From a virus, in the IMG/VR virus record IMGVR_UViG_3300042892_001857, positions 1 through 64,000 of that record: a stretch of 64,000 nucleotides of DNA; one strand, given 5' to 3'. The notes under the pieces were generated by a model. That model worked only from the letters and a program-made list of their open reading frames with translations. It made no database searches and had not been told where the DNA came from. Below, in pieces: positions 40,056-47,612 of the stretch (positions are counted from its first letter, which is position 1; every line of letters begins with the position of its first letter). The translations under genes were made by a program, and so were the position numbers.

Positions 40056-40446
40056 CGTCTAATTTTATTTTTTTTGTCTTTGGTCTCATCTCAAAACTTA
40101 AATCTTTTAAATTTGTTAAATTTTGTCTCTCAAATATTGACTTTAATTCGTTAACTTTATTTTGGAATAACCTATCTTTTTCTTCTAACTCAAGATTGTA
40201 TTGTATAATACTTTTTAAATTACTAGAAATAATCCCCACATTTTCTTCAGATATTTCCGAAACAAATGAAAAAAATCGATGTTCTTCAATTTTACTAGTT
40301 TGTTCCATTACCTTTTCTTCATCTACATATTTTTTAGGTAACTTCCAAGATGTTGGGAAACTAACGTCAAAACTTAAATAGTTTTCTAATTTTCTAACAG
40401 ACTGTAAATAAGGTAATAGAGATGAAAATTCTTTATATAAACTCAT
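40012..40446 (-). CDS. Hypothetical coiled-coil protein
   Basis: 144 residues from the ATG at 40446 (MSLYKEFSSLLPYL), 2 bp after the upstream stop. Long helices (EEKDRLFQNKVNELKSIFERQN) and a basic-acidic C-terminus. The 44-bp overlap with the next gene is unusually long. Unknown. Confidence 0.65.
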   Translation of the reverse strand: MSLYKEFSSLLPYLQSVRKLENYLSFDVSFPTSWKLPKKYVDEEKVMEQTSKIEEHRFFSFVSEISEENVGIISSNLKSIIQYNLELEEKDRLFQNKVNELKSIFERQNLTNLKDLSFEMRPKTKKIKLDDGEESVKGIGVTES

Positions 40447-40448
40447 AA

Positions 40449-40637
40449 TTAATTTTTTATAATATATGTTAAGCAATATGTAATTGCCAATCCAAGAAAG
40501 ATAAGTTCCCATTTCCCCCATACAATTGGTTTTGGTGGGTTTGAAAATAGGGAACTCATTATTCTACCAACTGTCTTAACAACAGTTAACGTTGAAAAGA
40601 TAAATACAAATAAATAAATTGTATTAATATCCGTCAT
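40449..40637 (-). CDS. Small two-TM protein
   Basis: 62 residues, hydrophobic helices at 7-25 and 42-60 around NPPKPIVWGKWE. TAATG overlap with the histone-like gene. Unknown. Confidence 0.65.
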   Translation of the reverse strand: MTDINTIYLFVFIFSTLTVVKTVGRIMSSLFSNPPKPIVWGKWELIFLGLAITYCLTYIIKN

Positions 40638-40813
40638 TATTCTCCCCCTTTTCTTTCAGATAAAATCTCTTTTCTTAGACCATCTAATAATTTTTTTAAA
40701 TCTTGTGCTGATTTTCTAGCTCTTGTTCCGGCGCTATTATTACCACCGAAAAATTTTGTTGTGTCTACTGATAGTTCTTCTACCAATGACTTAATTTGTT
40801 CTAACGTTTCCAT
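40637..40813 (-). CDS. Histone H1-like (Hc1-type) protein
   Basis: 58 residues: METLEQIKSLVEELSVD, then GGNNSAGTRARKSAQDLKKL and LDGLRKEILSERKGGE. The block NxAGTRARKS.QDLK.L...LRKEI is the hallmark of the small histone H1/Hc1-like proteins of Bacteroidota (e.g. Flavobacterium). These bind DNA and help condense the nucleoid. Its presence supports a Bacteroidota host and suggests capture of a host gene. Its stop overlaps the next ATG (TAATG), first gene of a five-gene operon. Confidence 0.8.
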   Translation of the reverse strand: METLEQIKSLVEELSVDTTKFFGGNNSAGTRARKSAQDLKKLLDGLRKEILSERKGGE

Positions 40814-40892
40814 CTGAATAATTTTAATTTATTTATTTTTTATAATAGTAAAAGTAATTTTTTTTACCCTATAGTAAATACTATCACCCTTT

Positions 40893-41357
40893 TTAATGTT
40901 TTAAATACTTATCCAACAATTTATAAATGGTTGTTATCATATCTAAATCTGATTTAGTAAATAGTTTTTCATTGTTAAATAGGTCCGTAAAAAAGAACCC
41001 TATTGAGGATTTTACTTTAGTGTCTTTTTGATTGTAAAATGTCTCCCCAAAAAAAGATTCAAAATAATCAAAGTGTTCACCTTTTTTATTAAATTTAATG
41101 TTTTCTTTATCAAAATTATCTATGGTTTTATTCCAACACCACTCGAAGTGATTTTTATCATCAGATTCACTTAAAACAATTTTAGTTTCGTTAACATCAT
41201 TCTCACCTAAATAAGTATTTAAAATCAGACTATTGAGTGAATGCGTGAAATCAGAATATAATTCCAATTTTTCAGAAATTATATTATTACCTCGGAACCA
41301 AACGTCAACGTCTTCCGGTAATAAAGGTTTTGATATGTAGTTAAAAAAATTCTCCAT
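40893..41357 (-). CDS. Acidic hypothetical protein
   Basis: 154 residues, acidic and Phe/Asn-rich (HFEWCWNKTIDNFDKEN, FFGETFYNQKDTK). Its start codon lies in one arm of a perfect 11-bp inverted repeat (41350-41376). Unknown. Confidence 0.65.
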   Translation of the reverse strand: MENFFNYISKPLLPEDVDVWFRGNNIISEKLELYSDFTHSLNSLILNTYLGENDVNETKIVLSESDDKNHFEWCWNKTIDNFDKENIKFNKKGEHFDYFESFFGETFYNQKDTKVKSSIGFFFTDLFNNEKLFTKSDLDMITTIYKLLDKYLKH

Positions 41358-41376
41358 AGAGTTCGTCTATGGAGAA
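41350..41376. promoter_or_regulatory. Perfect inverted repeat covering a start codon
   Basis: TTCTCCATAGA-GTTCG-TCTATGGAGAA. The ATG at 41357-41355 is in the arm that would pair in the mRNA, so the hairpin should block ribosome access. Could alternatively be an operator. Confidence 0.65.
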
Positions 41377-41404
41377 ATTATAAGTTAAAATATTTGTTTG
41401 TAAA

Positions 41405-42721
41405 TTATTGTGTTTTTCGGTCGTAACTAATTAACGATTTCATTCTGTCAAACTCTTCGTTGATTTGTTTTGTTTTCTTTTCAGTAGATTCCAATTTAAG
41501 GTTAATACCTTTACCACTATCCTCACCTGTCGCATCTTTAATAGGTTGAGCAGATTTTTGATAAGCCATATTTCTTACTTTAGCAAATTTATTAGCTTTA
41601 CGTTTGGCATTAATCTTTTTGTTAACATCTGTTTCAACAGCATTACCCCATTCAGAGTTATTACCTGTTTTAGAAGAACCTTCAATGTTATTAGTTATTT
41701 GTTCTTCATTCGGTTCTATTTGGTCATAGTCTAAATTTTCCATACCAGGACTCATAAAATCATCAATAAATTCTTGACCCGCATCTGACATAGTATAAGC
41801 CTTTTTCTTCATCTTTTCTATTTCACCATTTCCTTTAGGAAACATTTTAGGGTTCATTTCATAATCACCTTTAGAACCATCTTTAAGATAATCTTTCATT
41901 TTTTTGGTAACCGCTTTAATGTTATCATCATTTTCCTTTCCGGAACCATTGTGAGCTTTTTTATAAACCTCTAATCCTCTTGGAGAACCTCCAAAACCTT
42001 TAATGTTATTTTTTTCCGCAGGGTCTTTAACTTCTTTATTTTTTTGTTCTAACACAATTTTCTCAATTAACCCAACCATTTCATTTTCAGTCAATCTATA
42101 CGATTCTTTAACCGGATATTTTTTACCATCTACTTCAAAAGAATCTTTACCACTTTTTTTAGCGTTAGATAACGCTCCTGAGAAAGCATTACCTTCTTCC
42201 GTTTCTTGTTCTTCCATTCCGTGTGTTGTAGAAATTTTGTTAATTCTTTTAATGGCTTTACTATTTTTTGATTTATTTCTTAACATTTCAAAGTCTTCAG
42301 CATCAATCTTATTGTTTTTGTTTTTATCCAATTTTCTTTGACGACCTTTTAATGCCTCGGTAATATTAATACCTTGACACATTTCTTTAGTAACAGGGTC
42401 TTCTTTACCAAAATTTTCAATATGGTATCTACAAGTTTTTTCTCTATCTTCGTCAGTGTTTTCTTCATCACCAACAAAGTCTTCACTTTCTCCAACATAA
42501 TCAAACTCATCATCTAATGTGTTATCAACATCGTAAATTCCTTCACTCATATCCTCATACATACCACCACATTCATTACATTCACCTTCATACATTTGAC
42601 CCCCACATTCGCAAACGTCACCTTTAATCTTTGAAACAAGAGTGTCCGCCTTTTCTTCTAAAGTTTCTTTTAAAATTTTAGACACTAAATTATCTAAATA
42701 AGTTGTATTTAATTTTTTCAT
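41405..42721 (-). CDS. Modular acidic protein with leader, zinc ribbon, EF-hand and internal leader copy
   Basis: 438 residues. Leader MKKLNTTYLDNLVSKILKET has LKE at 17-19. A zinc-ribbon-like CECG...CNECGG (C37, C39, C48, C51), an EF-hand-like DKNKNNKIDAEDF (132-144), and ITE at 120-122 follow. At 209-226 RLTENEMVGLIEKIVLEQ repeats the leader of the 27885-29252 protein. C-terminal QINEEFDRMKSLI is a further site. The chain may be cut at several [IL]xE sites, as T4 prohead core proteins are. Candidate scaffold or internal head protein. Confidence 0.75.
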   Translation of the reverse strand: MKKLNTTYLDNLVSKILKETLEEKADTLVSKIKGDVCECGGQMYEGECNECGGMYEDMSEGIYDVDNTLDDEFDYVGESEDFVGDEENTDEDREKTCRYHIENFGKEDPVTKEMCQGINITEALKGRQRKLDKNKNNKIDAEDFEMLRNKSKNSKAIKRINKISTTHGMEEQETEEGNAFSGALSNAKKSGKDSFEVDGKKYPVKESYRLTENEMVGLIEKIVLEQKNKEVKDPAEKNNIKGFGGSPRGLEVYKKAHNGSGKENDDNIKAVTKKMKDYLKDGSKGDYEMNPKMFPKGNGEIEKMKKKAYTMSDAGQEFIDDFMSPGMENLDYDQIEPNEEQITNNIEGSSKTGNNSEWGNAVETDVNKKINAKRKANKFAKVRNMAYQKSAQPIKDATGEDSGKGINLKLESTEKKTKQINEEFDRMKSLISYDRKTQ

Positions 42722-42733
42722 TTTTAGTTTTTA

Positions 42734-42743
42734 TTATAAATAT
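42734..42743 (-). promoter_or_regulatory. ATATTTATAA box (putative late promoter)
   Basis: Exact box on the minus strand, 12 bp before the ATG at 42721. Confidence 0.55.
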
Positions 42744-42760
42744 ATTAGTTTTTAACTTTA

Positions 42761-43519
42761 TTACTTTGAAAAGGTATTTTCATACTCATAAGCGATAATT
42801 GTTTTAATAACATTCTCACTTATATTATGTCTCTCACTAATATTTTGAATAGCTTTCTTAACCTTTTCATTTTCAAATATTTTTAGAGCTTTAATATCTC
42901 CTTGATTACAATATGGAAATTTTTGACATTTCTTTTTAACTTGAACAAACTTTCCTCCGGGTATTTGTGTCTTAGACTTTCCTCTCCAATCTTTTTTACT
43001 TTGAGATTTAGCCCAAGCGGCGGTAGTTTCATAAGAACCGGAAGAACCTGAACCTGTTGATTCAGTAGCCTCAACTTTTTTAATATCACCCTCGTCACCT
43101 TCTCTTACACAATTAGGGACCATTCGTGTACCTTTCTTTTTCATACCCTTTTGTTCAAAACCTGTCCAACATTTTTCTTGCATCTCTTGTTTAGTTTCAG
43201 AGAATAATGGAGCCTCAAACCCTCCTGCGGAACCTGAACCGGTAGATTCAGATGTTTCACTATCTTCACCCATTATTGGTAGTCCCATTGTTAATTTACC
43301 TGTTGGTGTTTTAAGTTTACTCTTACCCACTAATTTGCCGATATCAACCTTTTTCATTGGTTTTTTAATTATTTTATTATTATTTTCCGGGATTTCATTT
43401 TTAAATTCGTTAGCTGCAACCGCCGCATCAATACCACCACTAGTAATTGTAGACAATTTTCCCATTTCAGTTGACATAGCGCTTTTCAAATCAGTCCCAA
43501 TACTTTCTTTTAGTCTCAT
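42761..43519 (-). CDS. Hypothetical protein with short [IL]xE leader
   Basis: 252 residues. Starts MRLKESIGTD; LKE at 3-5. Two repeats ESTGSGSAGGFEAPLF and ESTGSGSSGSYETTAAW (about 90 and 155) share a TGSGSxG core. A basic module KFVQVKKKCQKFPYCNQGD with two cysteines and a C-terminal helix (KVKKAIQNISERHNISENV) follow. Part of the same region as the modular scaffold-like gene; probably structural. Confidence 0.7.
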   Translation of the reverse strand: MRLKESIGTDLKSAMSTEMGKLSTITSGGIDAAVAANEFKNEIPENNNKIIKKPMKKVDIGKLVGKSKLKTPTGKLTMGLPIMGEDSETSESTGSGSAGGFEAPLFSETKQEMQEKCWTGFEQKGMKKKGTRMVPNCVREGDEGDIKKVEATESTGSGSSGSYETTAAWAKSQSKKDWRGKSKTQIPGGKFVQVKKKCQKFPYCNQGDIKALKIFENEKVKKAIQNISERHNISENVIKTIIAYEYENTFSK

Positions 43520-43522
43520 ATG

Positions 43523-43768
43523 TTATGCGTTTTTAAGTCTTGGTTCCCAATAACTTCTATTCATCCACATAAATTGGTAGAACTCACGGAACATTCTTAA
43601 TGTAATATCTTTAACATCCCCCTCAAGTTTACCTCGTTTAAGTTCTTTGGAAATAACATCTATTAGTTTATTTTCATATTGTTGCATAGTATTACTCCCA
43701 AAGAAATCTTTAATTTCTTTACGAACTAACGTTTCAATCTCCTTTTTATCTGTTGTAGTTAGTGACAT
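43523..43768 (-). CDS. Small helical protein
   Basis: 81 residues, all helical (KKEIETLVRKEIKDFFGSNT, DVKDITLRMFREFYQFMWMNRSYW). Adjacent to the leader-bearing genes with a 1-3 bp gap, so likely part of the same late block. Unknown. Confidence 0.7.
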   Translation of the reverse strand: MSLTTTDKKEIETLVRKEIKDFFGSNTMQQYENKLIDVISKELKRGKLEGDVKDITLRMFREFYQFMWMNRSYWEPRLKNA

Positions 43769-43769
43769 A

Positions 43770-44210
43770 TTATCTTACAATTAATAAATACGAAGTTGTT
43801 AATATACCAACAAATGTTCCCACTTTGTATAAAAAAGTTTTAACCCTCATTTGTTTTATTTCTTTTTTCAAATCATTAGTCATATTTCTAAATTCATCAA
43901 CCTGTAATCCTTGTTGACTAATAATAAATTGATTATTCTTATCTTTGGATTCTAATAAAGAAATGATAGTATCCTTTTGAGATTCTCTAGATTCTAACTT
44001 TATAACTTTTTCTTGAGTTAATTTTAACTCTAATTCACAACCTTCACCTCTAACAATATCTTTTATCGCTAGTCTAGCTGTCGATGGTTTTAACTTAACT
44101 CTTGTTGTATCACTAATTACCTGATTTTGGGGTTGGTTGTTCGTATTTGTTTGTGAAAAACAACTCAAGCTCACTGTCAGGAATATTATCAACGTTATTA
44201 ACTTTCTCAT
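43770..44210 (-). CDS. Secreted or lipid-anchored coiled-coil protein, possible o-spanin role
   Basis: 146 residues. Signal peptide 1-19 with a Cys (SLSCFSQ; the lipobox is not canonical). Coiled coil in the middle (ELELKLTQEKVIKLESRESQKD) and a C-terminal TM helix (VGTFVGILTTSYLLIV). It overlaps the next gene by 98 bp in another frame, as Rz/Rz1 pairs often do, and lies beside the endolysin. The C-terminal TM is unlike classical Rz1. Confidence 0.6.
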   Translation of the reverse strand: MRKLITLIIFLTVSLSCFSQTNTNNQPQNQVISDTTRVKLKPSTARLAIKDIVRGEGCELELKLTQEKVIKLESRESQKDTIISLLESKDKNNQFIISQQGLQVDEFRNMTNDLKKEIKQMRVKTFLYKVGTFVGILTTSYLLIVR

Positions 44211-44484
44211 TTGTTTGTTTTTTAATTACTGTTATGTTTTTATCAATGTGATGGATTTCATTACTGATAGTTGTTACATTTTCTTTTACCTCACCAATTT
44301 TAGTGTTAATTTGTTTATTAACAACTTGTGAGGAATCAATTTTTGTTTGGATATTTTCAATTTTTTTCCCATAACCTTTAACATCCGTTTTTATTGTATT
44401 GGTTGTGAAAATATTCCACCCTACCAAACAGGCAATAATTACCAATAAAATAATACCATCTTTATTTTTACTAATATCTTCCAT
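44113..44484 (-). CDS. Inner-membrane coiled-coil protein, possible i-spanin
   Basis: 123 residues. N-terminal TM helix (residues 10-26) followed by a long helix or coiled coil (KGYGKKIENIQTKIDSSQVV, KENVTTISNEIHHIDKN): the topology of Rz-type i-spanins. 98-bp overlap with the exported-protein gene downstream. Three genes from the amidase. A spanin pair would fuse inner and outer membranes at lysis. Confidence 0.65.
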   Translation of the reverse strand: MEDISKNKDGIILLVIIACLVGWNIFTTNTIKTDVKGYGKKIENIQTKIDSSQVVNKQINTKIGEVKENVTTISNEIHHIDKNITVIKKQTNEKVNNVDNIPDSELELFFTNKYEQPTPKSGN

Positions 44485-45101
44485 TATTCTTCAGTTTTAA
44501 TTGTTTTCTTTCTTGATGATAATACAGCCGCCCATTTTGATTTGAATTTCTCGTAATAAGTTTTTAATTTAGTAATTAACGCGATGAATTCATTATCAGC
44601 GTTTAACATTTCTCCATTGATGTAAACACCATTTTCTTCACCTATCGAAAAGAAAAATTCAATATCAAATTCAATAAGTTTCCCGGACCATTCAACATTA
44701 TTGGAATATACGTTTAATTTATTAAAATCAACCATATCAGAAACGTTAGAAACAAACTCATCCATTGTTTCTTGAAACGCTATCTTCTCATCTGTCGTTA
44801 ACTCTAAATCTGTTTGTTCTTTTCCGTGTAAAACCAATAATCCACCGGAAATTCTATACGCTTGCTTTTTATCATCCTCAGATTCAAGTTCTTCTTCAGT
44901 ATCAGCGGTATCATAATCAATTTTGTCCTCAACAGATTTAGTCACATTAACTTTTGATGTAACATTATTATCTGTCAAATCAACACCCTGTTCTGTCAAT
45001 AACCCATATTGTCTACGGATATCTTCATTTACATTATTATCCCCCAATAATCTTCGAGAAACATTTAATAATTGTTTAATTTCGTCGTGTGAATTATTCA
45101 T
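44484..45101 (-). CDS. Acidic protein with [IL]xE-containing N-terminus
   Basis: 205 residues. N-terminal NVNEDIRRQYGLLTEQGVD includes LTE at about 34-36 and matches the leader EDEKRDIRSRYGLVNEQ of the peptidoglycan-binding protein. Then an acidic stretch (DTEEELESEDDKKQ) and an alpha/beta domain (NNVEWSGKLIEFDIEFFFSIGEENG). Sits between endolysin and spanin-like genes, 1- and 8-bp overlaps. Candidate virion cargo. Confidence 0.7.
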   Translation of the reverse strand: MNNSHDEIKQLLNVSRRLLGDNNVNEDIRRQYGLLTEQGVDLTDNNVTSKVNVTKSVEDKIDYDTADTEEELESEDDKKQAYRISGGLLVLHGKEQTDLELTTDEKIAFQETMDEFVSNVSDMVDFNKLNVYSNNVEWSGKLIEFDIEFFFSIGEENGVYINGEMLNADNEFIALITKLKTYYEKFKSKWAAVLSSRKKTIKTEE

Positions 45102-45690
45102 TTTCTATTTTTTTTAAAAGTTCATTAAATTTAAATGCCGGACTAACATCGGTATAATCAACACCAAAATTACTTTTAGTTACAATCCCACAATATTTTT
45201 CAATCCCGCTTATTTTTGTGTTATGTTCAACAATTTGTGATTTAATCTTTACACTTTCAAACAATTCCTTACATAATAACCCAAGATTATCAACTTGAGT
45301 TTCAGTATATGGTTGCCAAAAAAAGTAATCTCTCCACTTTTTTTCAAACACGCTACCCTTATAAATATCCCCAATCCAGTTAATGTAATGGTCAGTTAGT
45401 GGTTCTTTTTGTAACCACCCTAAATTTTCTAATGATATGATAATTGAATTACGATTTATATTGGGGTCTTTGAAGTATTCCGAGTGTTCGGTGTTTCCCA
45501 ATAATTGTATAATTTTACCCTCCCGGGTAATAATGTAGTTAGGAATTCTTTTAAAACCCCCGTTAAAACGAAACTTCAACGACTGAAGATAGTCGTTGAT
45601 GTTTCTTGATGTGTGTGTAAGTATTATTTGGTGTTTCTTTTTTTGTTTTCCAACAGGTTTGAATTCACCATATTTAATTATGTCTATCAT
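45094..45690 (-). CDS. N-acetylmuramoyl-L-alanine amidase endolysin
   Basis: 198 residues. Amidase_2-type motifs: IILTHTSRN (H26), NYIITREGKIIQL, ISLENLGW, then VEHNTKISGIEKYCG and SPAFKFNEL as the zinc His and Asp/Lys region near the C-terminus. The lipid or sugar substrate is peptidoglycan, cleaved between MurNAc and L-Ala. No signal peptide, so it needs a holin to reach the wall. Heads the lysis cassette. Confidence 0.8.
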   Translation of the reverse strand: MIDIIKYGEFKPVGKQKKKHQIILTHTSRNINDYLQSLKFRFNGGFKRIPNYIITREGKIIQLLGNTEHSEYFKDPNINRNSIIISLENLGWLQKEPLTDHYINWIGDIYKGSVFEKKWRDYFFWQPYTETQVDNLGLLCKELFESVKIKSQIVEHNTKISGIEKYCGIVTKSNFGVDYTDVSPAFKFNELLKKIENE

Positions 45691-45708
45691 TCCATATAGA
45701 TTAATGTT

Positions 45709-46470
45709 TTATGGTTTAACGTAACTTAACCTATTTGGACGTGGTGGTTCGTGTGTGTCCATTCCCGGACTAACATATTCATCTTTTATATCAATAGATT
45801 CTGATTGATAAACTGGAATTTCAACTATTTTCTCAACCTCAACTATTTTCTCAACCTCAACTATTTTTTCAACCTCAACAATTTTTTCAACCTCAACAAT
45901 TTTTTCAACCTCAACAATTTTTTCAACTTCTACCGGAACTTCTTTAATTACCTCTTTTTCTACAATAACTTCTTTAATTATCTCTTTTACCTCTTCCTTA
46001 TCAGTTTTACCATCATCGTATTTGGTGAAGAAATGTAAAGAAGTCAATGAAATAATTGGAAGTAACCCACCTTCTAAAAACGCTAACCATCTTTTCATCG
46101 TAATAACATCATTAGCTTTTGAACCTAACATTTCCCATACCGGTCCGGTTAATTCCATCCAAGATTTAAATAATTCACCTGTTTCATCAATTTCTTTATA
46201 ACAGAAAAAGATATTACCAATCATTTGGATGAATGTTATTAATCCAAACATAAACCACACACCACCTTTAATTTTGTTGGTAGCGGCAACCAATGCTGTC
46301 ATAGCACCAATCTCAATAGCTATCGATAAGTAAATTGCCCAACTTATTGGGTTGGCTAAATTATACCAAGAAACAACGTGTGATATTGATATTCCCGCAA
46401 CCAATAAAATTGGGACTAAGAACATTGCTCTATTTGGGTGTTCAATAACCCAATTCCATATTTTCTTCAT
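45709..46470 (-). CDS. Four-TM protein with EKIVEV tandem repeats, possible holin-like
   Basis: 253 residues. TM helices near 14-34, 41-62, 70-90 and 130-150; the last 100 residues are cytoplasmic. After a Glu/Lys/Val-rich coil (EVKEIIKEVIVEKEVIKEV), the hexapeptide EKIVEV is repeated six times and then ends in a Pro-rich tail. Located next to the endolysin; topology and position make a holin or a lysis regulator plausible, but no holin family was recognised. Confidence 0.7.
   Translation of the reverse strand: MKKIWNWVIEHPNRAMFLVPILLVAGISISHVVSWYNLANPISWAIYLSIAIEIGAMTALVAATNKIKGGVWFMFGLITFIQMIGNIFFCYKEIDETGELFKSWMELTGPVWEMLGSKANDVITMKRWLAFLEGGLLPIISLTSLHFFTKYDDGKTDKEEVKEIIKEVIVEKEVIKEVPVEVEKIVEVEKIVEVEKIVEVEKIVEVEKIVEVEKIVEIPVYQSESIDIKDEYVSPGMDTHEPPRPNRLSYVKP
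45823..45930 (-). repeat. Six 18-bp tandem repeats
   Basis: Units of AACtATTTTcTCAACCTC, coding EKIVEV on the minus strand. Four variants with 1-3 changes; the last unit is most divergent. In frame, so copy number changes would lengthen or shorten the coil only. Confidence 0.85.
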
Positions 46471-46763
46471 TATTTTTCTAATTTAGATATTTCTTGGTCA
46501 ATCTCAGTTTGTCTATTAACATCTAATATTTTTCTATCTGACGCTTGAATAGCTCTTTTCTCTGATTTAAGACCTTCAATCTTTATTTCTTTAATAAGTT
46601 TAACCGATAATGAATCAACACTATCGTTAACATTTTGAATTTTTGTGTTAGTTGTACAGGTTTTGAAGAAAATGATTACCACAAGTAAAAACATTATTCT
46701 AACACCCCAAGCATCAATAAAATTTAATATTGCTTTCATAATTTTTTGTATTAGTTTTATCAT
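46470..46763 (-). CDS. Small TM coiled-coil protein
   Basis: 97 residues, one TM helix (residues 20-36: VRIMFLLVVIIFFKTC) with a Cys after it, then a coiled coil (VDSLSVKLIKEIKIEGLKSEKR). Coupled to the four-TM gene by overlap of 1 bp. Resembles another i-spanin-like protein or a lysis accessory. Confidence 0.65.
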   Translation of the reverse strand: MIKLIQKIMKAILNFIDAWGVRIMFLLVVIIFFKTCTTNTKIQNVNDSVDSLSVKLIKEIKIEGLKSEKRAIQASDRKILDVNRQTEIDQEISKLEK

Positions 46764-46773
46764 AAAAGTAAAA

Positions 46774-46801
46774 AACCTTCTATCATAATAAATAGAAGGT
46801 T
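46774..46801 (-). terminator. Terminator
   Basis: Perfect 10-bp stem AACCTTCTAT/ATAGAAGGTT, T run on the minus strand; ends the sigma factor transcript. Confidence 0.85.
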
Positions 46802-46810
46802 GTAAAGTTT

Positions 46811-47611
46811 TTACATATAATCGTATAATATTGAACTATCATTCCTTAATTTCCGTAAGGCTTTCTCTTTAATTTGTCTAACACGTTCTTTTGTTAGGTT
46901 AAAGTCACCACCAATGTCTTCAAGAGTTCTTGGTGTCCCGGTAAGCCCATAATAGTCTCCCACAATAACTTTTTCTCTATCATCCAAAACATTCAACAGT
47001 GAATGTAATTGTCTTTTTAATTCATCCTTGGTATCAAAAACTTCGTCAGGCATATCTGCTTGGTCGTTTCTAACAATATCAACAAGAGTGTCCCCATCTT
47101 CATTAATACTCATATCTAACCAAACCATTGATGGTAGATTTTGAAACTTGTCCTCCAACTTACCACCGTTGGATTCAATCGCTTTCTTGGCTCTATGTAA
47201 ATCCTGAACCACATTAACAGGTAGTCGGATGGTTCTCGCATTATCATTTAATGACTGAAGGATTGATTGTTTAACCCACCATACCGCGTAAGATATAAAT
47301 CTAAGGTTCTTAGACCAATCAAAATTTTGGATGGCTTTCATTAATCCTAAATTACCCTCAGCAATTAAGTCAGGAAAGTCTAATCCTTGATTTTGATATT
47401 GTTTTGCCACGGTAATAACAAAACGTAAGTTACCTTCCAATAGTTCTTGGTTTACCTCATCAATCTCCCTTGGGGATAAAGTACCGGATGTAATCATCTT
47501 AGATAATTCTTTCTCTCTTTCCGGTGTCATTACCTTAATTTTACGGATGTCCTTTAAATACAGGTTTATTTCTTCTTGATTAATTGGAATACCTGAGCTC
47601 TTTTCTTTCAT
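46811..47611 (-). CDS. Sigma-70 family RNA polymerase sigma factor
   Basis: 266 residues. Regions visible: 1.2 (11-45), 2.1-2.4 (55-125: LRFVITVAKQYQNQGLDFPDLIAEGNLGL, ISYAVWWVKQSI), a short region 3 (130-160) and 4.1-4.2 (195-258: RTLEDIGGDFNLTKERVRQIKEKALRKLR). Sequence resembles the primary sigma of Bacteroidota rather than the reduced T4 gp55. It is a candidate for reading the ATATTTATAA box. Second gene after the host-type promoter at 48214. Confidence 0.92.
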   Translation of the reverse strand: MKEKSSGIPINQEEINLYLKDIRKIKVMTPEREKELSKMITSGTLSPREIDEVNQELLEGNLRFVITVAKQYQNQGLDFPDLIAEGNLGLMKAIQNFDWSKNLRFISYAVWWVKQSILQSLNDNARTIRLPVNVVQDLHRAKKAIESNGGKLEDKFQNLPSMVWLDMSINEDGDTLVDIVRNDQADMPDEVFDTKDELKRQLHSLLNVLDDREKVIVGDYYGLTGTPRTLEDIGGDFNLTKERVRQIKEKALRKLRNDSSILYDYM

Positions 47612-47612
47612 A

